Part shown: positions 26,674 to 35,630 of the stretch, piece by piece
Position numbering within the stretch: the first letter of the stretch is position 1
Layout of the letters: every line of letters begins with the position of its first letter
Source: Pelagimonas sp.
Lineage (GTDB): Bacteria > Pseudomonadota > Alphaproteobacteria > Rhodobacterales > Rhodobacteraceae
NCBI GenBank assembly: GCA_025210455.1
Contig: JAOARQ010000043.1
Span: forward strand, 20,382-84,381
Direction: 5' to 3'
Length of the DNA: 64,000 bases
Program-made: the position numbers and the translations under genes
Notes under the pieces: model-generated
Told to the model about the DNA's origin: nothing
The model's input: the letters and a program-made list of their open reading frames with translations, nothing else
Database searches by the model: none

Positions 26674-29002
26674 GGCGCACCCGCGTAACGGCTCGCAAAA
26701 CCTGTTCTGCCGTGGCAGGTGCTTGCAGATCGGGATAGCCGTCACCGCAGGCGGATACCGCATCTGACAGCGCCATCAGCACCGAAATCCCATGCATAAA
26801 GGGCGGTTCACCCACTGCCTTGGAACGATAGATTGTCTCTTCCCGGTTGGGCTGATCCCACAGGGCGACATTGAACACATCAGGCCGATCCGAACAGGCC
26901 GGGATTTTATAGGTTGATGGCGCATGGGTGCGCAGCCGCCCGCTGTCATCCCAGACCAGCTCTTCTGTGGTCAGCCAGCCCGCGCCCTGAACAAAGCCAC
27001 CCTCTACCTGACCGATATCCAGATCCGGGTTCAGCGATGATCCGGCATCATGCAGAATATCACTACGCAAAATGCGGTTTTCCCCGGTCAGCGTGTCAAT
27101 CACCACCTCAGAGCAGGACGCGCCATAGGCAAAGTAGAAAAACGGTCGCCCCTGTCCGGCGATACGATCCCATTTCAACTTGGGTGTTTTATAAAACCCG
27201 GTGGCAGAGAGGCTGATCCGTCCCAGATAACAGGCCTGTGCAGCGGCCTCAAAGCTTAGCCGGGTGTCTTTCAACACCACCTCGCCTGCCTCAAACCGGA
27301 TGTCTTCGGGGGCAATACCGTTTTGCTCGGCCAGAAAGGCCTTCATACGGTCGCGAATGGTCAGGCAAGCAGCTTTTACCGCCATGCCATTCAGATCTGA
27401 CCCGCTGGACGCCGCCGTTGCCGAGGTGTTGGGCACCTTGCCGGTATCGGTCGCGGTGATCCGCACCACATCAACACCCACGCCAAAGACTTGGGCCGCC
27501 ACCTGCGCCACTTTCTGAAACAGCCCTTGCCCCATTTCGGTGCCGCCGTGGTTCATCTGGATGGAGCCATCCTGATAGACATGTACCAGCGCGCCGGCCT
27601 GATTCAGGTGGGTCAGCGTAAAGGAAATCCCGAATTTCACCGGTGTCAGCGCAATGCCGCGTTTCAGGATCGGGTTGTCTGCATTCCACTGCGCCACAGC
27701 CGCCTTGCGTGCTTGATAGTCACAGCTGTCTTCCAGGCGTTTGGTCAGGGCGTTCAGAATGAAATCGTCCACATCCTGCCCATAGTGGGTCTGCTGGTTT
27801 GTTTTGTTTGGCCCTTTGTCGTGGTCTGGAGCAACCAATCGGGGAGCATACAGCCCGCCGTGGTCGGCATAGAAATTTGCGCGTCTGACCTGTAAAGGAT
27901 CGCGGCCAACCGCATGGGCCACGTGATCCAGCACCCGCTCAATGCCCAGCATGCCCTGAGGGCCGCCAAAACCACGATAGGCGGTGGCGCTTTGGGTATT
28001 TGTTTTCAGACGATGGCTTTCGATGCGCATGTTGGGGATGTGATAGGCATTGTCTGAATGCAGCATGGCGCGATCGGCAACAGGCAGCGACAAATCCTGT
28101 GCCCAACCACAGCGCGCCAAATGGCGGAAATCAACACCTGCGATGTGGCCATCATCGTCAAAGCCCACATGGTACTCGATCCGGAAATCATGGCGTTTGC
28201 CGGTGATCATCATGTCGTCATCACGATCATAGCGCATCTTGGCCGGGCGGCCGGTGCGGGCCGCAACCACGGCGCAGGCAATGGCCAGCGCATTGCCCTG
28301 ACTTTCCTTGCCACCAAAACCGCCCCCCATCCGCCGGGTTTCTACACGCACCGCATGCATCGGCAGATGCAGCGCATGGGCAACCTTGTGCTGAATTTCC
28401 GTTGGATGCTGGGTTGAGCTGTGAATGACGATATCGCCATTTTCCTGCGGCAAGGCCAGCGCGGCCTGACTTTCGAGATAAAAGTGCTCTTGCCCGCCTA
28501 TCTCGATCTGGCCACGCAACTGACGGGGGGCGTTTTCAATCGCCGTTGCAGTATCGCCGTGTTCCCAGATGCGCGGGCCATCTTCAAAGCGCGCGTTGGC
28601 GTCTAGGGCCTGATCAATGGTCAGAATGGATGTGTGCTTATTGTATTTCACCTGACCTAACCGAGCGGCTTTGCGCGCGGCCAGATGGTTTTGCGCTGCA
28701 ACCAAAAACAGCGGTTGCCCCAGATAATGGATGTTGCCGTTCGATAAGAGCGGTTCATCATGCGCTGAAGGGGAACAATCACAGTCAGAGGGAAGATCGT
28801 CAAAGGCCAATGCCAGTTGCACCCCTTCAGCGGCGCGCACTGCGTATAGATCCAGTGCGTCAAAGGTTCCAGCGGCGATGTCAGACAGGCCAAAGGCCAG
28901 ATGCAGGGTGTTGGCAGGCAGCGGAATATCGTCGATATAGCGTGCGCTGCCGGTCACATGCTGGCGAGCGGCGTCATGGGGCAGGGATTTATGAACGCTC
29001 AT
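26663..29002 (-). CDS. xdhB: Xanthine dehydrogenase, molybdopterin-binding subunit
   Basis: This 779-residue large subunit carries GGGFGGKESQG for molybdopterin binding and AYRGFGGPQG with the substrate-binding arginine. KAVGEPPFMHG near the C-terminus contains the catalytic glutamate equivalent to Glu730 of Rhodobacter XdhB. The enzyme hydroxylates hypoxanthine to xanthine and xanthine to urate in the cytosol. The key residues favour a true xanthine dehydrogenase over an aldehyde oxidase-like relative. It overlaps xdhA by four bases. Confidence 0.95.
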   Translation of the reverse strand: MSVHKSLPHDAARQHVTGSARYIDDIPLPANTLHLAFGLSDIAAGTFDALDLYAVRAAEGVQLALAFDDLPSDCDCSPSAHDEPLLSNGNIHYLGQPLFLVAAQNHLAARKAARLGQVKYNKHTSILTIDQALDANARFEDGPRIWEHGDTATAIENAPRQLRGQIEIGGQEHFYLESQAALALPQENGDIVIHSSTQHPTEIQHKVAHALHLPMHAVRVETRRMGGGFGGKESQGNALAIACAVVAARTGRPAKMRYDRDDDMMITGKRHDFRIEYHVGFDDDGHIAGVDFRHLARCGWAQDLSLPVADRAMLHSDNAYHIPNMRIESHRLKTNTQSATAYRGFGGPQGMLGIERVLDHVAHAVGRDPLQVRRANFYADHGGLYAPRLVAPDHDKGPNKTNQQTHYGQDVDDFILNALTKRLEDSCDYQARKAAVAQWNADNPILKRGIALTPVKFGISFTLTHLNQAGALVHVYQDGSIQMNHGGTEMGQGLFQKVAQVAAQVFGVGVDVVRITATDTGKVPNTSATAASSGSDLNGMAVKAACLTIRDRMKAFLAEQNGIAPEDIRFEAGEVVLKDTRLSFEAAAQACYLGRISLSATGFYKTPKLKWDRIAGQGRPFFYFAYGASCSEVVIDTLTGENRILRSDILHDAGSSLNPDLDIGQVEGGFVQGAGWLTTEELVWDDSGRLRTHAPSTYKIPACSDRPDVFNVALWDQPNREETIYRSKAVGEPPFMHGISVLMALSDAVSACGDGYPDLQAPATAEQVLRAVTRVRHGA

Positions 29003-30369
29003 GCCTGTACCTCCAGCACCGAAACGGCCTGCCCCAGATCCTCTTGCAGGTATCTTGTCAGCATGTTTCGCGCAGTATTCAATCTGTATTCCGCGGAGGC
29101 CCGCATGTCAGACAATGGGGTGAAGTCCTGTGTCCAGGCGTCGTGGGTGGCCTCTAAGGTGCTTTGATTCCAATGCTTTCCGGTAAGTTCAGCTTCTACA
29201 TGGCTTGCCCGTTTGGGGATACCTGCCATGCCGCCAAAGGCGATACGCGCCTGTGTGACAACACCACTTTCCACCGCGATATTGAACGCCCCGCAGACTG
29301 CAGAAATGTCCTGATCAAAGCGTTTAGACAATTTGTATACTTTTAGGCGATCTGGCTGACGCGGGATCGTGATGCTTTCCACAAATTCACCCGGCGCGCG
29401 GTCTTGTTTGCCGTAGTCGATAAAGAACTCCTCGATCGGTAGGCTGCGACGCTTATCACCCTTGCGCAATGTCATGGCGGCATTCAGCGCAATCAGAACC
29501 GGCGGTGTGTCCCCGATGGGCGAGCCATTGGCAATATTGCCCCCCAGCGTTGCGGCACTGCGCACCTGCTTTGACGCAAAGCGGCGCAGCATTTCGCCAT
29601 AGGACGGGAAGAGCGGCGTCACAGCTTCGCGTAGGCGGTTCATATCGACACCTGCACCAATACAAATCTCGCTATCGGTGATCTCAATGCCTTGCAGGTC
29701 TGCGCAGCGGCTGAGAAAGATCACCTGATCCAGATGGCGCAATTGCTTGGTCACCCAAAGGCCAACATCTGTGGCCCCTGCGATCAATGTGGCGTCTGGA
29801 TGCGATTTGTATACTTTAGCCAGATCATCAACCGTTTCGGGCGCAAAGCTGTTTGTGATCTTTGGTAGATCTTGCAACTCAGCGCGGTCGTCCAGCCACG
29901 CCGGCGTTGGGTGATCCGCGATTTGTTCTGCGGCGCGAATGATCGGCGCGTAGCCCGTGCAACGGCACAGGTTACCTGCTAAGACATCATCATGCGCCCG
30001 GTCCTGGTTTTCCTGCGCTGTGGCCAGCGACATGGTGATGCCCGGCGTGCAAAAGCCGCATTGGCTGCCGTGGCATGTGATCATGGCATCCTGCGCAGGG
30101 TGTAATTGACCATCCGGGCCGCTTAGACCCTCGACTGTGCGCAGGGCTTTGCCGTTCAACTGCGGCAGAAATAGAATGCAGGCATTCAGGGCCTTTGTCC
30201 CCGCCTCGTCCCGCACCATCACGGTGCAGGCACCGCAATCGCCTTCGTTGCAGCCCTCTTTCGTGCCGGTCAGCCCCCGGGTTTCGCGCAACCAGTCCAA
30301 CAGGGTCACTGTCGGATCCACGTTCCGCAACGCTACGCTCTCTCCGTTCAGAAGAAAGGTGATATTCAT
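28999..30369 (-). CDS. xdhA: Xanthine dehydrogenase, Fe-S and FAD subunit
   Basis: This 456-residue small subunit combines two N-terminal [2Fe-2S] domains with a FAD domain. The cluster ligands are visible in KEGCNEGDCGACTVMV, HGSQCGFCTPG and GNLCRCTGYAPI. The FAD-binding region includes LIAGATDVGLWV and TLGGNIANGSPIGD. The start MNITFLLNGESV at 30369 is the usual N-terminus; the open frame begins eight codons earlier. It heads an apparent eight-gene minus-strand operon: xdhA, xdhB, xdhC, ABC ATPase, two permeases, K+ channel and BMP protein. Confidence 0.95.
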   Translation of the reverse strand: MNITFLLNGESVALRNVDPTVTLLDWLRETRGLTGTKEGCNEGDCGACTVMVRDEAGTKALNACILFLPQLNGKALRTVEGLSGPDGQLHPAQDAMITCHGSQCGFCTPGITMSLATAQENQDRAHDDVLAGNLCRCTGYAPIIRAAEQIADHPTPAWLDDRAELQDLPKITNSFAPETVDDLAKVYKSHPDATLIAGATDVGLWVTKQLRHLDQVIFLSRCADLQGIEITDSEICIGAGVDMNRLREAVTPLFPSYGEMLRRFASKQVRSAATLGGNIANGSPIGDTPPVLIALNAAMTLRKGDKRRSLPIEEFFIDYGKQDRAPGEFVESITIPRQPDRLKVYKLSKRFDQDISAVCGAFNIAVESGVVTQARIAFGGMAGIPKRASHVEAELTGKHWNQSTLEATHDAWTQDFTPLSDMRASAEYRLNTARNMLTRYLQEDLGQAVSVLEVQA

Positions 30370-30584
30370 GTGAAAAGCCTGCCGCCTTACCAAAAACCGC
30401 TTTGCAGCGGTGCGTGCCCTCGATGCGGCGTAGAAAACACGCGATGCCCTCTGACCCTAGGCTAGGCAGTGATTTATGATCTTGGCAAGAAAAAACTGAC
30501 GCTGAGATGCAGCATTTGACTGCTGTGCTGCAGCATTGGGCAGTTGGGCTTTCCCCTGCTGCCTGGGCGGCGTAATGTGCCCCC
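30370..30584. promoter_or_regulatory. Divergent promoter region of xdhA and dnaE
   Basis: This 215-bp gap must hold the promoters of the xdh operon and of dnaE. An imperfect direct repeat lies near the dnaE side: TGCAGCATTTGACTGCTG begins at about 30507, and a similar copy beginning TGCAGCATT follows some 20 bases later. No regulator gene is adjacent and no specific operator is assigned. Confidence 0.4.
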
Positions 30585-33500
30585 ATGTCAGATCCACGAT
30601 TCATTCACCTTCGCGTACACACCGAGTATTCACTGCTGGAAGGCGCTATGCGCCTCAAGAAACTGGCCGGGCAATGTGCGGATATGGAGATGCCCGCTGT
30701 CGCGGTCACCGATACCAATAACCTGTTCGCAGCATTGGAGTTTTCGGTCTCTGCCAGCGGTGCAGGTGTTCAGCCGATCATGGGGATGCAGCTGGATCTG
30801 CGCTATCAGAACCCGGCGCCGGGTGAACGCCCTAAACCGCCCGCACCCATTGTTTTGCTGGCGCAAAGTGAGGTGGGGTATGAGCATCTGATGAAGCTTA
30901 ATTCCTGTCTTTATATGCGTACAGATGGGGAATTGCCCTATGTGACAGTGGAGGAACTGGCGCAGCATAGTGAAGATGTGATTTGCCTGACCGGCGGCCC
31001 TGATGGGCCGCTTGGCCGGCTGTTGCAGGCGGGTCAGCGGCCCACTGCGCAGGATCTGATGGCGCGATTTGCGCAAATTTTCGGTGATCGGCTGTATGTA
31101 GAGCTACAGCGCCATCCCGGCGAAGACGGTATGCCTACCGAAGCAGAGCGCCTGTCGGAACGTGGGTTTGTTGAGATGGCCTATGCGATGGATCTGCCGC
31201 TGGTGGCCACAAACGATGTCTATTTCCCCAAGACCGACATGTATGAGGCCCATGATGCGATGATCTGCATCGCGGAAGGGGCCTATGTCGATCAACAGGA
31301 AGCCCGCCGCCGCCTGACCGCGCAGCACTATTTCAAGACACCGCAGGAAATGGCGGTGCTTTTTGCTGATTTGCCCGAGGCGGTTGAAAACACTGTAGAA
31401 ATCGCCAAACGCTGTGCCTTTATGGCCTATCGCCGCGATCCAATCTTGCCGAAATTCGCTGATGACGAGGTGGCCGAGCTGCGGCGCATCGCCAATGAGG
31501 GGCTGCAAAAACGTCTGGCCGTGATTCCCCATGCGGTCAGTGTGGAAGAATACCAAGAGCGTCTGGATTTTGAGCTGGGCATCATCGAGGGCATGGGCTT
31601 TCCCGGCTATTTTCTGATCGTTGCGGATTTTATCCAATGGGCAAAGGACAACGATATCCCGGTGGGGCCGGGGCGGGGGTCGGGTGCGGGCAGCCTTGTG
31701 GCCTATGCGCTGACCATCACCGACCTTGATCCGCTGCGCTATTCGCTTCTGTTTGAACGGTTTTTGAACCCAGAGCGGGTTTCCATGCCCGACTTTGACA
31801 TCGATTTCTGCATGGATCGCCGCGAAGAGGTGATCAAATATGTGCAGGACAAATATGGCCATGACCGTGTGGGCCAGATCATCACCTTTGGCGCGCTTTT
31901 GTCCAAAGCGGCGGTGCGTGACATGGGGCGTGTGTTGCAGATGCCTTATGGCCAGGTGGATCGCCTGTCCAAGATGATCCCGGTTGAGGGGGTCAAACCT
32001 GTCAGCATCGAACAGGCGCTGCGGGATGAGCCGCGTCTGGCGGAAGAAGCGCAAAACGAAGAGGTCGTTGACCGGCTGCTGAAATATGGCATGCAGGTTG
32101 AGGGGTTGCTGCGTTCCGCCGGGACACACGCGGCGGGCGTGGTGATTGCCGACCGCCCCACAGATGAGCTTGTGCCTCTCTACCGCGATCCGCGATCTGA
32201 TATGCCTGCCACGCAGTTCAATATGAAATGGGTGGAACAGGCGGGGTTGGTCAAATTCGACTTTCTGGGTCTGAAGACCCTGACGGTGATTCAAAACGCC
32301 ATGGATCTGATTTTCAAATCCGGGCGCGATCTGCATGTGGCGGCAGATGGTACGCAGCTTTACGAGCCTGCCGACGGGGCCGCAAACCAGATCAACGCCA
32401 TACCGCTGGATGATAAGGCGACATACAAACTGTATTCGGCTGCGAAAACCGTCGCGGTGTTCCAGGTGGAATCGACGGGCATGATGGATGCGCTCAAGCG
32501 TATGAAACCCACCTGTATCGAAGACATCGTTGCCCTTGTGGCGCTCTATCGCCCTGGTCCGATGGAAAACATCCCCACCTATTGCGAGGTCAAGAACGGC
32601 GTCAAAGAGATCACCTCGGTGCATCCGCTGATTGACCATATTCTCGCGGAAACGCAGGGCATCATCGTTTATCAGGAACAGGTTATGCAGATCGCGCAGG
32701 TCATGGCCAATTATACTCTTGGTGGTGCGGATCTGTTGCGCCGGGCGATGGGTAAAAAGATCAAAGAGGCGATGGATGCCGAACGCCCGAAATTCGAAAA
32801 GGGTGCGGCGGAAAACGGGGTCGACAAGAAAAAGGCCTCTGAGGTTTTTGACCTTCTTGAGAAATTCGCCAACTACGGTTTCAACAAATCCCACGCGGCG
32901 GCCTATGCGGTGGTGTCTTATCAGACTGGCTGGCTCAAGGCGAACCACCCGGTAGAGTTCATGGCGGGTGTCATGAATTGCGATATCCATCTGACGGATA
33001 AGCTGGCGATCTATTTTGAAGAGGTCCGCAAGGGGCTGGGCCTGCCCTGGGTGCCGCCCTGTGTGAACCGATCACTTGCCACCTTTGATGTGGTCAAAGG
33101 AGAGCTGGTCTATGCGCTGGGCGCGCTGAAAAATGTCGGTGTCGAGGCGATGAACCTGATTGTCGCGGGGCGCGGCAGCCAGCCTTTTACCACCATCTTT
33201 GATCTGGCGCGGCGGGTTGATCTGAAAAAGGTCGGCAAACGCCCGTTGGAAATGATGGCACGGGCAGGCTGCTTTGATGTGCTCGACAGCAACCGCCGCC
33301 GGGTGTTTGACAGTCTTGACGCGCTGGTGATGTATTCCGCTGCGATCCATGAACAAAAGGCTAGCGCGCAGGTGTCGCTGTTTGGCGAAGCCGGGGATGA
33401 TCTGCCGGAACCGCGCATGTCATCGGCACCGGATTGGCTGCCTGCGGAACGGCTGGCCGAAGAATTCAAGGCCATCGGTTTCTATCTCTCCGGTCACCCG

Positions 33501-34085
33501 CTGGATGATTTCATGCCCGCCCTCAAGCGGCAGCAGGTGCTGACACTGGATGAAGTGATGGAAGAGGCGCGCAAAGGCCCCTGCGTCAAGAAACTGGCGG
33601 GGATCGTGGCCGGGCGTCAGGAACGCAAATCTGCGCGCGGCAATCGGTTTGCCTTTGCGCAGCTGTCAGATCCGACAGGGGCCTATGAGGTAACGCTGTT
33701 TTCCGAAACGCTGGAAAAATCGCGTGAGTTTCTTGAAACCGGCAGCAAGGTGGTTGTCACCGTCGAGGCCACAATGGAATCGGATCAGCTGAAGCTTTTG
33801 GGCCGCTCCATGGGGCCGGTTGAGGCGGCTGTGGCAGGGGCGGGATCCAGTGGTCTGCGGATCTTTATTGATGATGCGGCGGCAATTGCGCAGGTGGCGA
33901 CGGTGCTGGGCGATGCCATGGATAAACTGCCCAAATCCACCCGTGGGCCTGTGCATCTGTGCCTCAGCGATCCTAAGTTGCCCGGCGAGGTAGAGCTGGA
34001 TTTGCAACAGTATTTCCCGGTCACGCCAGATATCAAAGGTGCGGTGAAATCTCTGGATGGTGTGATGCATGTGGAAGAGTTCTGA
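30585..34085 (+). CDS. dnaE: DNA polymerase III alpha subunit
   Basis: This 1166-residue replicative polymerase is close to the E. coli length of 1160. The N-terminal PHP domain begins FIHLRVHTEYSLLEGAM. The catalytic palm has PDFDIDFCMDRR with the paired aspartates. Further motifs include GPGRGSGAGSLVAY and FNKSHAAAYAVVSYQT, and a C-terminal OB-fold lies near FAFAQLSDPTGAYEV. It synthesises the chromosome as the core of the holoenzyme. It is divergent from xdhA and followed by a lipoprotein gene 100 bp downstream. A long open frame on the opposite strand within it has no family character. Confidence 0.97.
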   Translation: MSDPRFIHLRVHTEYSLLEGAMRLKKLAGQCADMEMPAVAVTDTNNLFAALEFSVSASGAGVQPIMGMQLDLRYQNPAPGERPKPPAPIVLLAQSEVGYEHLMKLNSCLYMRTDGELPYVTVEELAQHSEDVICLTGGPDGPLGRLLQAGQRPTAQDLMARFAQIFGDRLYVELQRHPGEDGMPTEAERLSERGFVEMAYAMDLPLVATNDVYFPKTDMYEAHDAMICIAEGAYVDQQEARRRLTAQHYFKTPQEMAVLFADLPEAVENTVEIAKRCAFMAYRRDPILPKFADDEVAELRRIANEGLQKRLAVIPHAVSVEEYQERLDFELGIIEGMGFPGYFLIVADFIQWAKDNDIPVGPGRGSGAGSLVAYALTITDLDPLRYSLLFERFLNPERVSMPDFDIDFCMDRREEVIKYVQDKYGHDRVGQIITFGALLSKAAVRDMGRVLQMPYGQVDRLSKMIPVEGVKPVSIEQALRDEPRLAEEAQNEEVVDRLLKYGMQVEGLLRSAGTHAAGVVIADRPTDELVPLYRDPRSDMPATQFNMKWVEQAGLVKFDFLGLKTLTVIQNAMDLIFKSGRDLHVAADGTQLYEPADGAANQINAIPLDDKATYKLYSAAKTVAVFQVESTGMMDALKRMKPTCIEDIVALVALYRPGPMENIPTYCEVKNGVKEITSVHPLIDHILAETQGIIVYQEQVMQIAQVMANYTLGGADLLRRAMGKKIKEAMDAERPKFEKGAAENGVDKKKASEVFDLLEKFANYGFNKSHAAAYAVVSYQTGWLKANHPVEFMAGVMNCDIHLTDKLAIYFEEVRKGLGLPWVPPCVNRSLATFDVVKGELVYALGALKNVGVEAMNLIVAGRGSQPFTTIFDLARRVDLKKVGKRPLEMMARAGCFDVLDSNRRRVFDSLDALVMYSAAIHEQKASAQVSLFGEAGDDLPEPRMSSAPDWLPAERLAEEFKAIGFYLSGHPLDDFMPALKRQQVLTLDEVMEEARKGPCVKKLAGIVAGRQERKSARGNRFAFAQLSDPTGAYEVTLFSETLEKSREFLETGSKVVVTVEATMESDQLKLLGRSMGPVEAAVAGAGSSGLRIFIDDAAAIAQVATVLGDAMDKLPKSTRGPVHLCLSDPKLPGEVELDLQQYFPVTPDIKGAVKSLDGVMHVEEF

Positions 34086-34185
34086 CGCGGGTTTCTGCCC
34101 AAACTGAATTGAAAGCTGGACGCAGCCCCCTTTTGCCGCGTACAAACCCCGGTCAGGGGGACATGCAACGGGTTTGGGGGTGCGT

Positions 34186-35319
34186 ATGAAACGCGCTGTT
34201 TTGGGATTTATCGTTCTGGGAACATTGGCGGCCTGCGGGAATCCGATGAAATCGCTTCCGCGGTTGCAGGATGTATCTGTCGAATCTGGCCCCGGTCAGG
34301 CCAATATCCTTGAGCCGGACAAGATCATAGTGCCCGAAATGGATGCCACTCAGGAGCCGCGTCGTGGGTTGCTGGGATTCTTGAACCGCAAAGCGCAAGA
34401 GGCCAAGGCCGTCCCACAGCAGGACGTGAGCCCAACAGATGAGGCTGCGGCCAGTGTCGATGGGCAAACGCCTGTTGTCGCTGAACAGGGGCAAAGCATT
34501 GTTGAAGCTGCCCCGGCTCAGGCCACCAAAACATTGGTGGAAAAACCGCGTCGGGGGCTTTTCGCCCGGCTGCGCAAGAAACCCGCACCAGAGGTTGAAC
34601 CGGTTGTTCTGGCCGCTTTGCCAGCCCCCGCAGGTGTGACCACAGATGCGCCGGCAGACTCGGCAGAGCCTGATGTTGCGCAGGAAGCCGTACCTGCCCC
34701 TCAGACACTTCCAGCCGCACAGGCCCCCAAGAAACGCGGTTTTGCCGGGCTGTTTGGTCGGCGTGACTCTGGCCGGAAAGCAGCCCCAAATGCGCGTCGC
34801 AATGGGCGTCAGTCCGCTGGGCCAAAGCCGGGCGCGCCTGATTACCAGATCGTGCCCGCAGGTGTCAGCCTGCCTTACGGCCAGATGGCGCGGGTCTGTG
34901 ATGTGCGCAGTTCCAAACTGGGGCGGAAGGTTGCCAAGGCCTCAAAGTTTACCCTGCTGGACAGCAAACCGGGCAGCGAAGGAGCGCGGAATTTCTATCT
35001 GACCGGGTTTGATGACAAATGCGCCCGCCAGTTTACCGCGTCGCTGGTGATGCTCAGTTCACCTGAGGAATATGAAATTATTCATTTCGGCCCTGCCGGG
35101 GCGCATCAGCCCAAAGGTCAGACCGACGCGGCCTATAAAAAACTGCGCCGCAAGGTCTGCCGTGTGAGCGAAAAGAAAACCTGTGGCGGCGCCAAGATGA
35201 AGTCTTTGAACAAATCGGCGCTGTTTGTGACGGTCTATCAAAACCTCAGCAGCAACCCGAAATGGAAAAACATCCTGCTGCACGATGGCGAAGTGCTGGC
35301 GATGGATGTCAAAGGCTGA
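34186..35319 (+). CDS. Predicted lipoprotein with three spaced basic repeats and a conserved C-terminal domain
   Basis: This 377-residue protein has a signal sequence MKRAVLGFIVLGTLAAC ending in a lipobox, so Cys17 would be lipidated. The central region is low-complexity, rich in Ala, Pro and Gln, and carries a repeated short motif: PRRGLLGFLNRK (58-69), PRRGLFARLRKK (121-132) and KKRGFAGLFGRR (182-193). A cysteine-containing globular part from about residue 218 to the end (PAGVSLPYGQMARVCDV, KVCRVSEKKTCGG) looks like the functional domain. I do not recognise a characterised family. The ATG at 34186 is preferred over a TTG four codons earlier. It converges with slyX. Confidence 0.75.
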   Translation: MKRAVLGFIVLGTLAACGNPMKSLPRLQDVSVESGPGQANILEPDKIIVPEMDATQEPRRGLLGFLNRKAQEAKAVPQQDVSPTDEAAASVDGQTPVVAEQGQSIVEAAPAQATKTLVEKPRRGLFARLRKKPAPEVEPVVLAALPAPAGVTTDAPADSAEPDVAQEAVPAPQTLPAAQAPKKRGFAGLFGRRDSGRKAAPNARRNGRQSAGPKPGAPDYQIVPAGVSLPYGQMARVCDVRSSKLGRKVAKASKFTLLDSKPGSEGARNFYLTGFDDKCARQFTASLVMLSSPEEYEIIHFGPAGAHQPKGQTDAAYKKLRRKVCRVSEKKTCGGAKMKSLNKSALFVTVYQNLSSNPKWKNILLHDGEVLAMDVKG

Positions 35320-35523
35320 TCAATAGTGCGGCGGGCGTTCATCGCCAAAGACCACACCACCGCCGCCCTCGGATTCGCGTTCCGCTTCGCGACGCATCAG
35401 CATTTCCACCCGTGCCGTCAGGCGGGTGATCTCTTTGTCCTGACGCGCGATGGTCTCGGATAGGTCATCCACGGTGCGCATCAGCTCGGCCATGCGTTCT
35501 TCCAGCTGTGTCATATCCGCCAT
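35320..35523 (-). CDS. slyX: SlyX family protein
   Basis: This 67-residue protein starts [15 protein letters not shown] and is mostly a coiled coil with heptad-like hydrophobics ([21 protein letters not shown]). The C-terminus ends with the typical SlyX PPHY. The function of SlyX is not established. AAGGA precedes the ATG at 35523. Its stop directly abuts that of the lipoprotein gene, and it is divergent from hisS with 107 bp between starts. A longer frame in the same phase runs into hisS and is rejected. Confidence 0.9.
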   Translation of the reverse strand: MADMTQLEERMAELMRTVDDLSETIARQDKEITRLTARVEMLMRREAERESEGGGGVVFGDERPPHY

Positions 35524-35630
35524 TTTACGTTCCTTCGTCTGAATACGGCCCCGCATCCGCCTGTGCGGTTGCCCCGACTGTCCCAAGCGGGTACAGGAGG
35601 CGCGAAACTTTTCCAAGGTGGTATCATCCC

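Noticed and set aside
29331..29820. Two TTGTATAC-like strings that resemble the GntR operator
   Set aside because: Both lie inside xdhA and simply encode the repeated residues KVYK; they are not in a promoter.
31104..32990. A 628-codon open frame on the minus strand inside dnaE
   Set aside because: It is fully antisense to a clear polymerase gene, has no recognisable domain and a biased Arg/His/Gln-rich composition typical of GC-rich antisense frames.
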